Part shown: positions 50,226 to 58,953 of the stretch, in pieces
Numbering within the stretch: position 1 is the stretch's first letter
How the letters are laid out: each line of letters opens with the position of its first letter
DNA from: JAJXWB01 sp046349085
GTDB lineage: Bacteria; Pseudomonadota; Alphaproteobacteria; Rhizobiales; Beijerinckiaceae
Assembly (NCBI GenBank): GCA_046349085.1
Contig: JAXMDA010000002.1
Coordinates: forward strand, 186,001 to 250,000
Length of the DNA: 64,000 nucleotides
Direction: 5' to 3'
Notes under the pieces: model-generated
Databases searched by the model: none
What the model was told of the DNA's origin: nothing
The model's input: the letters and a program-made list of their open reading frames with translations, nothing else
Made by a program: the position numbers and the translations under genes

Positions 50226-50891
50226 TTGAGCGACCAGGCCGCATCGGCAGTCGAGGCGCGCGGCGCGCTGCTGCTCGCGTTGCGGCAGGCGGGCGTGCGC
50301 GACGTCGACGTGCTGCGGGCGATCGAAACCGTACAGCGCGAAATTTTCACGCCCTTCGCGCTCCACGATCTCGCGCAACGCAATTGTCCGCTGCCCATCG
50401 CCTGCGGCCAGACCATGGAGGCGCCGGGCGATCTCGCGGAAATGCTGGACGCGCTGCAGCTCGACGCAAGTCATCGCGTCCTCGAGATCGGCGCGGGCTC
50501 CGGCTATTCGACGGCGGTGCTGTCGCGCCTCGTGCGCGAGGTCGTCTCGTTCGAACGGTTCAACTCTCTCGCCGTGGAAGCCGGCGCGCGACTGGAACAG
50601 CTCGGCGTCGTCAACGCCGTCGTGCATTGCGCCGACGGTCTCGCCGCGCCGGAAAAGTTCGGCCGCTTCGATCGCATCATCGTCCATGCGCGTCTGCCTG
50701 CGCCGGACCTGCGCCTCATCGGCGCGCTCGCCCCCGGCGGCCTCATGCTCTGCGCGCTGCCTGACGAGAGGGTGCAGGGGCAGCATGTCGGCGAGCATTG
50801 CGCGCTGCTTCATGCCGACGGCGCCGTCGTGCGCAGGTTCCGCGCCGGACGATTCGGTCCTGCGCTCGCGGGCGTCGCCGCCGCGCTGTAA
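50226..50891 (+). CDS. pcm: protein-L-isoaspartate O-methyltransferase
   Basis: Repairs isoaspartyl residues with SAM. It has 221 residues, with QREIFTPFALHDLAQRNCPLPI at the substrate side, TMEAPGDLAEMLDAL, and the SAM-binding motif VLEIGAGSGYSTAVLSRL (about residue 85). TTG 50226 gives the expected length and follows the surE stop by five bases. An open frame runs further upstream, but only as an overlap with surE. Confidence 0.93.
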   Translation: MSDQAASAVEARGALLLALRQAGVRDVDVLRAIETVQREIFTPFALHDLAQRNCPLPIACGQTMEAPGDLAEMLDALQLDASHRVLEIGAGSGYSTAVLSRLVREVVSFERFNSLAVEAGARLEQLGVVNAVVHCADGLAAPEKFGRFDRIIVHARLPAPDLRLIGALAPGGLMLCALPDERVQGQHVGEHCALLHADGAVVRRFRAGRFGPALAGVAAAL

Positions 50892-50982
50892 AGCGGCGCG
50901 CGCGCCGCTTCCTGCGTTCACGATTAATATTTCCGATTTTTTCGCGAAACCCCGTTCACCTTAAACCGTCCATTAACCGCGA

Positions 50983-52410
50983 ATGCGCTTAATGACGGCG
51001 AGAAAGTGGCGTTCGATGGGTTGCGTGATGTTTGCTGACAAGCCCTTGTTCCGTGTGCGGCTCGGTCTGCGTTTGCTGATGGCGACGGCGGCCGCGGCCC
51101 TTCTGACCGGATGTTCCGACGCCACGCGGCTGTCGTCCAATCCCTTCTCCAATCCCTTCGAAACGGCCTCGTCAGGCCCTGTGGACCGCGCGCCGACCGG
51201 CACGATCGCGCCGCGCGCGCCATCCTCTTCATCGACGAAAATCGAATCCAGGCCGCTCGCGCCGCCCTCCGGCGCGAGCTCGCTGCCTGCGCCCGTGACC
51301 ACGCCCCAGCCCGTTGCGCCGCAGGCCGCGGCAGTCTCGCGCACGAGCGCCGCATCGCTCGACCACTGGAGCGCCGAAGGCGGCACGCCGATCGTCGTCG
51401 CGCAGGGCGAGACCGTCCGCACGCTTTCCGACCGTTACGGCGTGCCGCAGGATGCGCTGCTGCGCGCCAATGGCTTCAATGCGGCCGCGCAGGTGCAGCC
51501 CGGCGCCCGTCTCGTCGTGCCGGTCTATCGCGCGACCGCCACGCGGACGGCGACCCCCGCGCCTGCGCCGGTCGCCAAGTTCGAGGCGAGCAAGGTCGAG
51601 CCGAAGAAAGCCGAGGCGCCGAAGGAAAAGTTTCGCCTTGTGAAGGGTCCCGAGCCCGCCGCCAAGTCCGCCGCGAAGACCGCGAAGGTCGACAAGGACG
51701 ACGACGAGGACGAGGTCGCTGAAAAGAAGGCGCCGGAAAAGAAGGCGGTCGACAAGAAGAAGGTCGCCGAGAAGCCGGCGAAGGCCGCGCGCAACGATGA
51801 CGACGACGAGGACGAAAAGCCCGCCGTCAAGCAGGCGCCCGCAAAGGACATCAAGCCGCAGCGCCAGAAGCAGTCCGCCGTCGAGCCGGCGCCTCAGCCC
51901 GAGGCGAAGGCCGAGCCGAAGAAGGAAGTGCGCAAGATCGAGATCAAGCAGGCCGAGGTGAAGAAGCCCGAGGTCGATCGCACCGAGACGACCGCCAGCC
52001 TTCCGAAGGAAGAGCCGAAGCCGGCCGCTTCCGGCGAAGCCAATCCCGAGTTCCGCTGGCCCGCGCGCGGCCGCGTCATCCAGGGCTTCAAGTCCGGCGG
52101 CAACGACGGCATCAACATCGCGGTGCCCGAGGGCACGGCGGTCAAGGCGGCCGAGGGCGGCGTCGTGAAATACGCCGGCAGCGAACTCAAAGGTTACGGC
52201 AATCTCGTGCTGATCCAGCATCCCAACGGCTTCGTCTCCGCCTACGCCCATAACGGCGAACTGGATGTGAAGCGCGGCGATACGGTCAAGCGCGGCCAGA
52301 CGATCGCCAAGGCCGGCCAGACCGGCAACGTCTCCTCGCCGCAGGTCCACTTCGAACTGCGCAAGGGCTCGACGCCGGTCGATCCGACGGGCTATCTCGC
52401 CGGTCTTTGA
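50983..52410 (+). CDS. LysM/LytM lipoprotein, NlpD-like (zinc ligands of the M23 domain lost)
   Basis: An envelope lipoprotein of 475 residues. A hydrophobic signal ends in the lipobox LLTGC (Cys44, or Cys29 if ATG 51028 is the start). A LysM peptidoglycan-binding domain lies at about 137-181 (VVAQGETVRTLSDRYGV), followed by a long Lys/Glu/Pro-rich low-complexity linker (about 195-355) and a C-terminal LytM/M23 domain (365-475). The M23 zinc motifs are degenerate: NDGINIA replaces HxGxD and QVHFELR replaces HxH. It therefore resembles E. coli NlpD, an amidase activator, more than an active endopeptidase. It lies downstream of surE-pcm. Confidence 0.9.
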   Translation: MRLMTARKWRSMGCVMFADKPLFRVRLGLRLLMATAAAALLTGCSDATRLSSNPFSNPFETASSGPVDRAPTGTIAPRAPSSSSTKIESRPLAPPSGASSLPAPVTTPQPVAPQAAAVSRTSAASLDHWSAEGGTPIVVAQGETVRTLSDRYGVPQDALLRANGFNAAAQVQPGARLVVPVYRATATRTATPAPAPVAKFEASKVEPKKAEAPKEKFRLVKGPEPAAKSAAKTAKVDKDDDEDEVAEKKAPEKKAVDKKKVAEKPAKAARNDDDDEDEKPAVKQAPAKDIKPQRQKQSAVEPAPQPEAKAEPKKEVRKIEIKQAEVKKPEVDRTETTASLPKEEPKPAASGEANPEFRWPARGRVIQGFKSGGNDGINIAVPEGTAVKAAEGGVVKYAGSELKGYGNLVLIQHPNGFVSAYAHNGELDVKRGDTVKRGQTIAKAGQTGNVSSPQVHFELRKGSTPVDPTGYLAGL

Positions 52411-52454
52411 CGAACACGAATTCCTCCGGGCCGCGAGACACGATCCGGAGAAAT

Positions 52455-52494
52455 AAGCGGCGGCTCCAAAGAAAGGGCCGCCGCTTCTCTTTTT
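52455..52494 (+). terminator. intrinsic terminator after the NlpD-like gene
   Basis: AAGCGGCGGC (52455-52464) pairs with GCCGCCGCTT (52477-52486) across a 12-base loop and is followed by CTCTTTTT. It is a strong rho-independent terminator closing the surE-pcm-nlpD-like transcript. Confidence 0.9.
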
Positions 52495-52555
52495 GCGGGG
52501 CCTTCATGCGCAAAGCGCGACGTGCCTTGCTCGGCCGTCCGTGCACAATGGCGCG

Positions 52556-53452
52556 ATGAATCAACCGCTCCGCCATCTCGACCGCCTCGGCGTCCTCATT
52601 GTCCTCATGCTGTGCTCGAGCTGGGGCTTCAACCAGGTGACCGCCAAGATCGCCATGGTGGACATTCCGCCGATGACGCAGGCGGCGCTGCGCTCGGCCG
52701 GCGGTTTTGTGCTGCTCGCCGCCTACGCCTTCTGGCGCTACCCGGATCTTCTGCGGCGCGACGGCACGCTGTGGGCGGGCGTATGGAGCGGCGTCGCCTT
52801 CGGCGCGGAATTCGTCGCGCTGTTCATCGGCCTGCAATGGACCACGGCGAGCCACGGCATTCTCTTCCTCTATTCCGCCCCGTTCTTCGTCGCGCTGGGA
52901 CTGCCGTGGATCACGCCGAACGAGACGCTGAGCCGCCTGCAGTGGATCGGCCTCACGCTGTCCTTCGTCGGCGTCGCCGTCGCGCTCGGCGTGTCGGCCG
53001 GTTCGCGCGACATGTTCATCGGCGACGCCCTGAGCCTGCTCGCCGGCGCGCTGTGGGGCGCGACGACGCTGATCATGAAGGCGACGCGCCTGCGCTTTGC
53101 GCCCCCGGAGAAGACGCTGCTCTACCAGCTTCTCGTCTCGATTGTCGTGCTCGGCGGCTTCGCGCTGTGGCGCGGCGAGGCCTGGCCCGCGCATGTGTCG
53201 CTGAAGGCCGGGCTGGCCTTCGCCTACCAGACGATCTGGATCGTCAGCGTGACGTTCGCCGTGTGGTTCTGGATGGTCCAGAACTATCGCGCCGGCGAAT
53301 TGTCGGCCTTCACCTTCCTCACGCCGATCTTCGGCGTCGCGGCCGGCCATTTCATTCTCGGCGACGAGATCACGCCGGGCTTCGCGCTCGCCGTCGCGCT
53401 GGTGGCGGTCGGCATCCTGATGGTCAACTGGCCGTCGAGAAAGGCGGCGTAG
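52556..53452 (+). CDS. EamA/DMT family transporter
   Basis: A ten-helix drug/metabolite exporter, 298 residues, with two EamA repeats. The first starts with LMLCSSWGFNQVTAKIAM, the second with GDALSLLAGALWGATTLIMKATR. It ends GDEITPGFALAVALVAVGILMVN. ATG 52556 fits the first helix; an in-frame upstream extension overlaps the terminator region. The substrate is unknown. It converges with the amidohydrolase gene, whose stop is two bases away. Confidence 0.9.
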   Translation: MNQPLRHLDRLGVLIVLMLCSSWGFNQVTAKIAMVDIPPMTQAALRSAGGFVLLAAYAFWRYPDLLRRDGTLWAGVWSGVAFGAEFVALFIGLQWTTASHGILFLYSAPFFVALGLPWITPNETLSRLQWIGLTLSFVGVAVALGVSAGSRDMFIGDALSLLAGALWGATTLIMKATRLRFAPPEKTLLYQLLVSIVVLGGFALWRGEAWPAHVSLKAGLAFAYQTIWIVSVTFAVWFWMVQNYRAGELSAFTFLTPIFGVAAGHFILGDEITPGFALAVALVAVGILMVNWPSRKAA

Positions 53453-53453
53453 T

Positions 53454-55196
53454 TCACTCCGCCGCAATCGCTTGCGGCGCAGCGCGCGCGCCGCGCAGCA
53501 GTCGGCCGGGCAGGGCGCCGGTCGGCTCGCCGTCGCGGTAGGTGACGGCGCCGGCGACGATCGTGGCCTCGTAGCCCTCGGCCTTCTGCAGCAGGCGCTT
53601 GCCGCCGGCCGGCAGATCGTAGGCGACGGATGGCGGTTTCAGGCGGAGCCGCGCGTAGTCGATGATGTTGATGTCGGCGCGCAGTCCCGGCGAGATGCGC
53701 CCGCGGTCATGCAGCCCGATCAGCGCGGCGGTATCGGCCGTCTGCATCGCCACCATCTTTTCGAGCGCGATGCGCGCGCCGCGCTTCCGGTCGCGCGTCC
53801 AGTGCACGAGATTGTAGGTCGGGAAAGATCCATCGCAGATCATGCCGACATGCGCGCCGCCGTCGGACAGGCCGGGCACGGTATGGGCGTCCATCAGCAT
53901 GTCGTAGGCCGGATCGAGCGTGTAGCGCGCATAATTGAGGAACGGCACGTAGAGAATGCCGCGTCCTTCGTTCTCCAGCATGGCGTCGAGCGCGAGCGCC
54001 GGCGCGCTGGCGCCCTGACGCTCGGCAATGCCCTGCAAACTGTCGCTCGGCAGCGGCTCGTAGTCGAAGTCGCCATCCATGCGGAACATGTTCGACCAGT
54101 TCTGCAGCGTCGAGCGCGCGAAGCCCGGTTCCGCGACCGGCGGCGTCGCGAGCAGCCGCGCGCGAAAATCCGGATCGCGCAACCGCGCCACGCGCTCGGC
54201 CAGCGGCAGCGCCGCAATTTCGCGATAGACGGGATTCTTGCTGAAGGGGTTCATCGTCAGTTCGAGGCCAAGCAGCACGCCGACCGGCCGCCCCGCGACC
54301 TGTGCGCGAATGGTCAGGCCCTCCGCATTCGCTTCCGCCGTGCGGTCGAGCAGCAGGCGCCACTTGTCCGGCGCCACATGGCCCTGCAGCAGCGAGAACG
54401 ACAGGGGGCGCCCCGACTTGCGCGCCATCGCGCGCATCAGCGCGAATTCCGCCTCCGCATCGGTAAAGTCGGAGACGAATTGCAGCGCGCCCGCGCCAGC
54501 GGCCTTCAACCCCATTGCGATGCCGACGAGTTCGTCTTCCTCCGCCGTCAGCGTCGGCGTCGGCCGCCCTTCGCTGTCCCGATGATTGAGCGTGCGCGAG
54601 GTGGAGAAGCCGAGCGCGCCGGCTTCGACAGCGGCTTTCGCAATCGCCGCCATTTGCGCGATATCGTCAGGCGTCGCCGGCTCGCGATTGGCGCCGCGAT
54701 CGCCCATCGCGTAGACGCGCAGCGCGGCATGCGGCAGTTGCGAGCCGATGTCCATGTCGAAGCGTCGGCGCGCGAGCGCGTCGAGATAGTCGGGATAGCT
54801 CTCCCAGTTCCACGGCAGGCCCTGCGAAAGCACGGGGAAGGGAATGTCCTCGACGCCTTCCATGAGACGCACGAGCCGGTCGTGGTCGTCGGGCCGGCAT
54901 GGCGCGAAGCCCACGCCGCAATTGCCCATGATGACGGTGGTCGCGCCGTGCCAGGACGAGGGCTGCATCCGCTCGTCCCAGGTCGCCTGGCCGTCGTAAT
55001 GCGTGTGCACGTCGACGAAACCCGGCGTCACCAGCTTGCCGCGGGCGTCGATCTCCTCGCGCCCACGGCCGGCGACCTTGCCGACGGCGACGATCGTGTC
55101 GCCCTTGATCGCGATATCGCCCTCGCGCGCCGGGGCGCCTGTGCCGTCGGCGATCGAGGCGCCGCGAATGACGAGGTCATAGGCGTGATCGGCCAT
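53454..55196 (-). CDS. N-acyl-D-amino-acid deacylase/amidohydrolase family protein
   Basis: A 580-residue metal-dependent hydrolase of the D-aminoacylase/dihydroorotase-like group. The metal motif is VDVHTHYDGQ (His64, His66), followed by WHGATTVIMGNCGVGFAPC (the Cys ligand of D-aminoacylases), GALGFSTSRTLNH and, near the C-terminus, LSDGGAHVGMICDGS with a metal-binding aspartate, then IGLHDRGRISPGLRADINI. ATG 55196 has a strong GGAGGAAA ribosome-binding site. Family members hydrolyse N-acylated D-amino acids or related amides; the substrate is not determined. Confidence 0.88.
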   Translation of the reverse strand: MADHAYDLVIRGASIADGTGAPAREGDIAIKGDTIVAVGKVAGRGREEIDARGKLVTPGFVDVHTHYDGQATWDERMQPSSWHGATTVIMGNCGVGFAPCRPDDHDRLVRLMEGVEDIPFPVLSQGLPWNWESYPDYLDALARRRFDMDIGSQLPHAALRVYAMGDRGANREPATPDDIAQMAAIAKAAVEAGALGFSTSRTLNHRDSEGRPTPTLTAEEDELVGIAMGLKAAGAGALQFVSDFTDAEAEFALMRAMARKSGRPLSFSLLQGHVAPDKWRLLLDRTAEANAEGLTIRAQVAGRPVGVLLGLELTMNPFSKNPVYREIAALPLAERVARLRDPDFRARLLATPPVAEPGFARSTLQNWSNMFRMDGDFDYEPLPSDSLQGIAERQGASAPALALDAMLENEGRGILYVPFLNYARYTLDPAYDMLMDAHTVPGLSDGGAHVGMICDGSFPTYNLVHWTRDRKRGARIALEKMVAMQTADTAALIGLHDRGRISPGLRADINIIDYARLRLKPPSVAYDLPAGGKRLLQKAEGYEATIVAGAVTYRDGEPTGALPGRLLRGARAAPQAIAAE

Positions 55197-55350
55197 GACG
55201 TTTCCTCCAATGGATGGCGCGTCTGAGGCGCGCTTTCTTGTGTCCATCGGATGCGCAGAGGCGCCAAACGTCAAGCGCGGCGTGTGAATGCGGGCCGTGC
55301 GCGAGGCGCGGAACGAGACAAGCACTGCCGAAACCGCGATAATGGCAGGC

Positions 55351-55848
55351 ATGAAACATTCACGCGTCGCGACACTCTGTCTTTCCATCGCTGTCGCGCT
55401 CTGCGGCCTCGGCGCCGCGACGGCGCAGCACCGGCACGACCATTCGAGCGCAAGCGCGCCGGCGCCGGCGAAGGTCGAGGACAAGCGGGAGTTTGTGAAA
55501 TATCCGCCGCAATTGGTCGAGCACACGCTCGCCAACATGCGCGATCACCTGCTGGCCCTGCAGGAAATTCAGGACCATCTCGGCATGGGGCATTTCGACG
55601 TCGCCGCAAAGATCGCAGAAAGCCGCCTCGGCATGTCGTCGCTCGGCCTGCACGGCGCGCAAGATGTCGCGCCCTACATGCCGCAGGGCATGCAGGACGC
55701 CGGCGTCGCCATGCACAAGGCCGCGAGCCGCTTTGCCGTGGCGGCGACGGATGCGGGCGTGACGAACGACTACAAGGCGGCGTTGACCGCGCTCGGCCAA
55801 GTGACGGCGACCTGCGTCGGATGTCATGCAGGCTACAGGCTCAAATAG
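55351..55848 (+). CDS. cytochrome c'-like periplasmic haem protein
   Basis: A 165-residue exported protein. The signal peptide ends near GAATAQ, followed by a His-rich stretch HRHDHSS. The mature part is helical (EHTLANMRDHLLALQEIQDHL; AAKIAESRLGM), and a single haem-binding CVGCH lies close to the C-terminus (about residues 155-159, in ATCVGCHAGYRLK). A C-terminal CxxCH on a four-helix protein is the cytochrome c' arrangement. ATG 55351 is taken as start; the frame is open upstream from 55288. It is divergent from the amidohydrolase. Confidence 0.8.
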   Translation: MKHSRVATLCLSIAVALCGLGAATAQHRHDHSSASAPAPAKVEDKREFVKYPPQLVEHTLANMRDHLLALQEIQDHLGMGHFDVAAKIAESRLGMSSLGLHGAQDVAPYMPQGMQDAGVAMHKAASRFAVAATDAGVTNDYKAALTALGQVTATCVGCHAGYRLK

Positions 55849-55851
55849 GCC

Positions 55852-56721
55852 TCAGGCGGTCTTCTTCCCCAGCCGCCCGGCCAAATCCTGAATGTACTGC
55901 CACGCCGTACGGCCCGACCGGGACCCTCGCGTCGTCGCCCATTCCAGCGCCTCGGCCTCGATCTCTTCACGCGGCGCCTTCAGGCCGAAATGATCGCAAT
56001 AGCCGAACACCATCGACAGGTATTCGTCCTGGCTGCACTTGTGGAAGCCGAGCCACAGGCCGAAGCGGTCCGAGAGCGAGACCTTCTCTTCCACCGCCTC
56101 GCCCGGATTGATCGCGGTCGAGCGCTCGTTCTCCATCATGTCGCGCGGCAGCAGGTGGCGGCGGTTGGAGGTCGCGTAGAACAGCACATTCTCCGGCCGC
56201 CCCTCCACGCCGCCGTCGAGCGCCGCCTTCAGCGACTTGTAGCTCGTGTCGCCGCTGTCGAAGGAAAGGTCGTCGCAGAACACGAGGAAGGAATAGGGCG
56301 CGTCGCGCAACATGCCCATCAGCGTCGGCAGGCTGTCGATGTCCTCGCGGTGGATCTCGATCAGCCGCAGCCGCGCCCCGCCGATGCCCCGCTTGAGAAT
56401 GTCGGCGTGCACCGCCTTCACCAGCGAGGACTTGCCCATGCCGCGCGCGCCCCACAGCAGGGCGTTGTTGGCGGGCAGCCCCCTGGCGAAGCGCTCCGTG
56501 TTTTCCGCGAGCAGGTCGCGCACGCGGTCGACGCCCCGCAACAGGGAGAGGTCGACGCGATTGACCTTCTTCACCGGCATCAGCCGCTGCTTCGACGCGC
56601 TCCAGACGAAGGCCTCGGCCGCGTCGAAATCGGGGACGGTCGGCGCGGGCGGCGCCAGCCGCTCCAGCGCGGCGGCGATGCGGGCGAGAAGGTCCTGGCT
56701 GTCGGGAGTCTTGTGGGTCAT
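55852..56721 (-). CDS. DUF815 family AAA+ ATPase
   Basis: A 289-residue cytosolic P-loop ATPase. Walker A is LLWGARGMGKSSLVKA (residues 91-99 hold GARGMGKSS), a Walker B-like FLVFCDDLSF lies near 145, and a sensor region ENVLFYATSNRRHLLPRDMM follows. The length and the FVWSASKQRLMPV start match the DUF815 family, whose function is not established. ATG 56721 lies just before the family core. In related genomes this gene sits between nlpD and yajC. Confidence 0.88.
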   Translation of the reverse strand: MTHKTPDSQDLLARIAAALERLAPPAPTVPDFDAAEAFVWSASKQRLMPVKKVNRVDLSLLRGVDRVRDLLAENTERFARGLPANNALLWGARGMGKSSLVKAVHADILKRGIGGARLRLIEIHREDIDSLPTLMGMLRDAPYSFLVFCDDLSFDSGDTSYKSLKAALDGGVEGRPENVLFYATSNRRHLLPRDMMENERSTAINPGEAVEEKVSLSDRFGLWLGFHKCSQDEYLSMVFGYCDHFGLKAPREEIEAEALEWATTRGSRSGRTAWQYIQDLAGRLGKKTA

Positions 56722-56876
56722 GGCCGCGTGATAGCGGCAATGGGCCGCGCGTGCAAAGCCGGACGGGCGTTGGGCAATCGGCAGCAGGCGCGCAGGCCCC
56801 AATCGCCAGCCGCATTGGTCCGCGGCCGGGCCCCGGGTTAGTCTCCCGCGAAAATCGTCGGGGACGGAGCGCAAGA

Positions 56877-57554
56877 GTGGAATTCGAAGATCTCGTCATG
56901 AGCCGCAAGAGCGTGCGCGGCTTTCTGAAGAAGCCGGTGCCGCGGGAAACGATCGAGGACATCATCGCGGTCGCCAAGCGCGCGCCGTCCTCGATGAACA
57001 CGCAGCCCTGGCACATTCACGTGCTGACCGGCGCGCCGCTGGAAGAGGTTCGCCGCCGCAACATGGAGGCCATGGCGGGCGGGGCGACGGTCAACCGCGA
57101 CATTCCCATGCACCGCGAATATGACGGCGTGCATCGCCATCGGCAGGTCGAGATCGCCAAGAAACTCTTCGCCGCGATGGATATCGCGCGCGACGACAAG
57201 GCGAGGCGCCAGGACTGGGTGCTGCGCGGCTTCCGCCAGTTCGACGCGCCGGTCTCGCTGGTGCTCTGCTACGACCGCGCGCTGGAAGGCGGCGCCGTCG
57301 GCTATTTCGATCTCGGCGCGGTCTGCTATGGGCTGGTGCTCGCCGCCTGGAATCGCGGCCTCGGCACGGTCATCAACGGCCAGGGCATCATGCGCTCCGA
57401 CATCGTGCGCGAGGTCGCCAACATCCCGCCGGAGCAGGGCGTCATGACCTGCATCGCCATGGGCTGGCCCGACGAGACGTTTGCCGCCAACGCGGTCGTG
57501 TCGGACCGCGAGGCCAACGACAGCTTCGTGCGCTACCACGGCTTTGCGGAATAG
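56877..57554 (+). CDS. nitroreductase family protein
   Basis: A dimeric FMN-dependent oxidoreductase of 225 residues. The FMN-binding start is SRKSVRGFLKKPVP, followed by AKRAPSSMNTQPWHIHVLTG, and near the end the FMN phosphate region with GLGTVINGQGIM. GTG 56877 has GGAG upstream and adds seven codons; ATG 56898 is the alternative. Physiological substrate unknown. It is divergent from the DUF815 gene. Confidence 0.9.
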   Translation: MEFEDLVMSRKSVRGFLKKPVPRETIEDIIAVAKRAPSSMNTQPWHIHVLTGAPLEEVRRRNMEAMAGGATVNRDIPMHREYDGVHRHRQVEIAKKLFAAMDIARDDKARRQDWVLRGFRQFDAPVSLVLCYDRALEGGAVGYFDLGAVCYGLVLAAWNRGLGTVINGQGIMRSDIVREVANIPPEQGVMTCIAMGWPDETFAANAVVSDREANDSFVRYHGFAE

Positions 57555-57576
57555 AGCGCGGCGTTGGAGGGCGGAT

Positions 57577-57632
57577 CGTCATTGCGAGGCAACGGGGCGC
57601 GCGTACGCGCGCCCCGTCGGCTCGCAATGACG
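57577..57632. repeat. REP-type palindrome with a perfect 24-base core
   Basis: Outer arms CGTCATTGCGAG (57577-57588) and CTCGCAATGACG (57621-57632) enclose a perfect 24-base palindrome CGGGGCGCGCGT/ACGCGCGCCCCG (57593-57616). It lies between the convergent nitroreductase and LivK-like genes, where it could act as a bidirectional terminator. The outer arms belong to the repeat family at 136 and 19405. Confidence 0.9.
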
Positions 57633-57677
57633 GCGCGTTAAGCTAAGTCAGCGCGCCCGAGGCGCCGGCCGCGCCTC

Positions 57678-58868
57678 TCACATCTGCAATTCGCGGCTGA
57701 GCGTGATCCAGCGTCCGCCCTTGATCTGGTGCAATTGCGCCGTGAGCGCGTGCAGGTGGTTGTCTTTTGAATAGGACAGCGGCTTGTCGCCGAAAATGTC
57801 CGCGCAGCCCTTGCCGGATTCCAGCGCCGCCAGCATGGTCGCGCCGTTCAGGTCCTTGCCGGCCATCTTCGCATAGCAGGCGAAATTCATGATGGCGTTG
57901 TAGCCGTAGATCGTCTGCGTGTTGGGATCGCCGCCGAACATCTTGCGATGCGTCGCAATCCAGGCCTTGACCGGCGGCGTCGCCAGATCCTCGTAGGGCG
58001 TCTCGTAGAGGCCGGTCGCGTAGAGTCCTTCGACCGTTTCCTTGCCGAGCGTGATGACGTCCTGCACGTTGGCTGCGGCGGACGTCGCCCAGACAGGATT
58101 GAAGTCCATCTTGCGGCCTTCCGTCATCGCGCCGATCGTCTCGCGCACGATGGTGGCGAGAAACACGAGATCGCAGCCGTCCGCGCGCATCCGCGCGACC
58201 TGCGAGGAGAACTCGGTCGCGCCGCGCTTGTAGGTCGTGACGCTGGCAGGCTTCATCTTGGCCTCGTCCATGTAGGCCATGAAGCCGGTGTAGATGTTCT
58301 TGCCGAACTCGTCGTCCTGATACATGACGCAGGGCTTGGTCGCCTTCGTGCGTTTCATCATCTCGCGCATGGTCGCCTTGGTCGCCTCGGGATAGGGCTG
58401 CGACGTCGCGAACTTCAGGCGGTCCTGCGGCTGCGCGGGATCCATCTGGTAGGTGAATTCGGCCGACGAGATCGGGAAGAGCTGGAACACGCCCGCCGCC
58501 AGCACGTTCGGCTGCGGCGCCAGCGTCGTCGGCGAGCCCAGCGTGCCGACCATCGCAAACACCTTGTCGAGCTCGATCATCTTCTGCGTGGCGAGCACGG
58601 CCTTCTTCGGATCGTAGGCGACGTCTTCCATGACGAGACGCAGCTTGCGGCCGTTGATGCCGCCCGAGGCGTTGATCTCCTCCACCGCCATCTTCATGCC
58701 GTTGGAGCCGTTGACGCCATAGGCCTTGATCGGGCCGGACAGGTCCTGATGCGTGCCGATGACGATTTCCGTATCGGTCACGCCCTGGTTGGCGAATTTC
58801 GGCGTCTGGGCGTAGGCGCCCGCCGACGTGAGGCCGAGCGCCAGCGAGGCGACGACGATGCGCTGCAT
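57678..58868 (-). CDS. ABC transporter substrate-binding protein (branched-chain amino acid/LivK type)
   Basis: A periplasmic type I binding protein of 396 residues. The signal peptide ends SAGAYAQ, followed by TDTEIVIGTHQDLSGP, the family pattern MKMAVEEINASGGINGRKL, and QKMIELDKVFAMVGTLGSPTT. ATG 58868 has AGGAGG-like GGGAGGAAA upstream. No permease or ATPase genes accompany it, so it either serves a transporter elsewhere or acts as an orphan receptor. Ligands in this family include amino acids, amides and aromatic acids. Confidence 0.9.
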   Translation of the reverse strand: MQRIVVASLALGLTSAGAYAQTPKFANQGVTDTEIVIGTHQDLSGPIKAYGVNGSNGMKMAVEEINASGGINGRKLRLVMEDVAYDPKKAVLATQKMIELDKVFAMVGTLGSPTTLAPQPNVLAAGVFQLFPISSAEFTYQMDPAQPQDRLKFATSQPYPEATKATMREMMKRTKATKPCVMYQDDEFGKNIYTGFMAYMDEAKMKPASVTTYKRGATEFSSQVARMRADGCDLVFLATIVRETIGAMTEGRKMDFNPVWATSAAANVQDVITLGKETVEGLYATGLYETPYEDLATPPVKAWIATHRKMFGGDPNTQTIYGYNAIMNFACYAKMAGKDLNGATMLAALESGKGCADIFGDKPLSYSKDNHLHALTAQLHQIKGGRWITLSRELQM

Positions 58869-58953
58869 GTTGGGTTTCCTCCCTCTTCGGCGGTTTTCCG
58901 CCTTGTCGAGGCCAAGTCTGCCCGGGCCGCGCGCCGCTGGCAATCGGCGCCCG

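Noticed and set aside
51590..52030. Lys/Glu-rich repeats in the NlpD-like gene as a separate repeat protein or recombination hot spot.
   Set aside because: They form a continuous in-frame linker between LysM and LytM domains, which is usual for this protein type.
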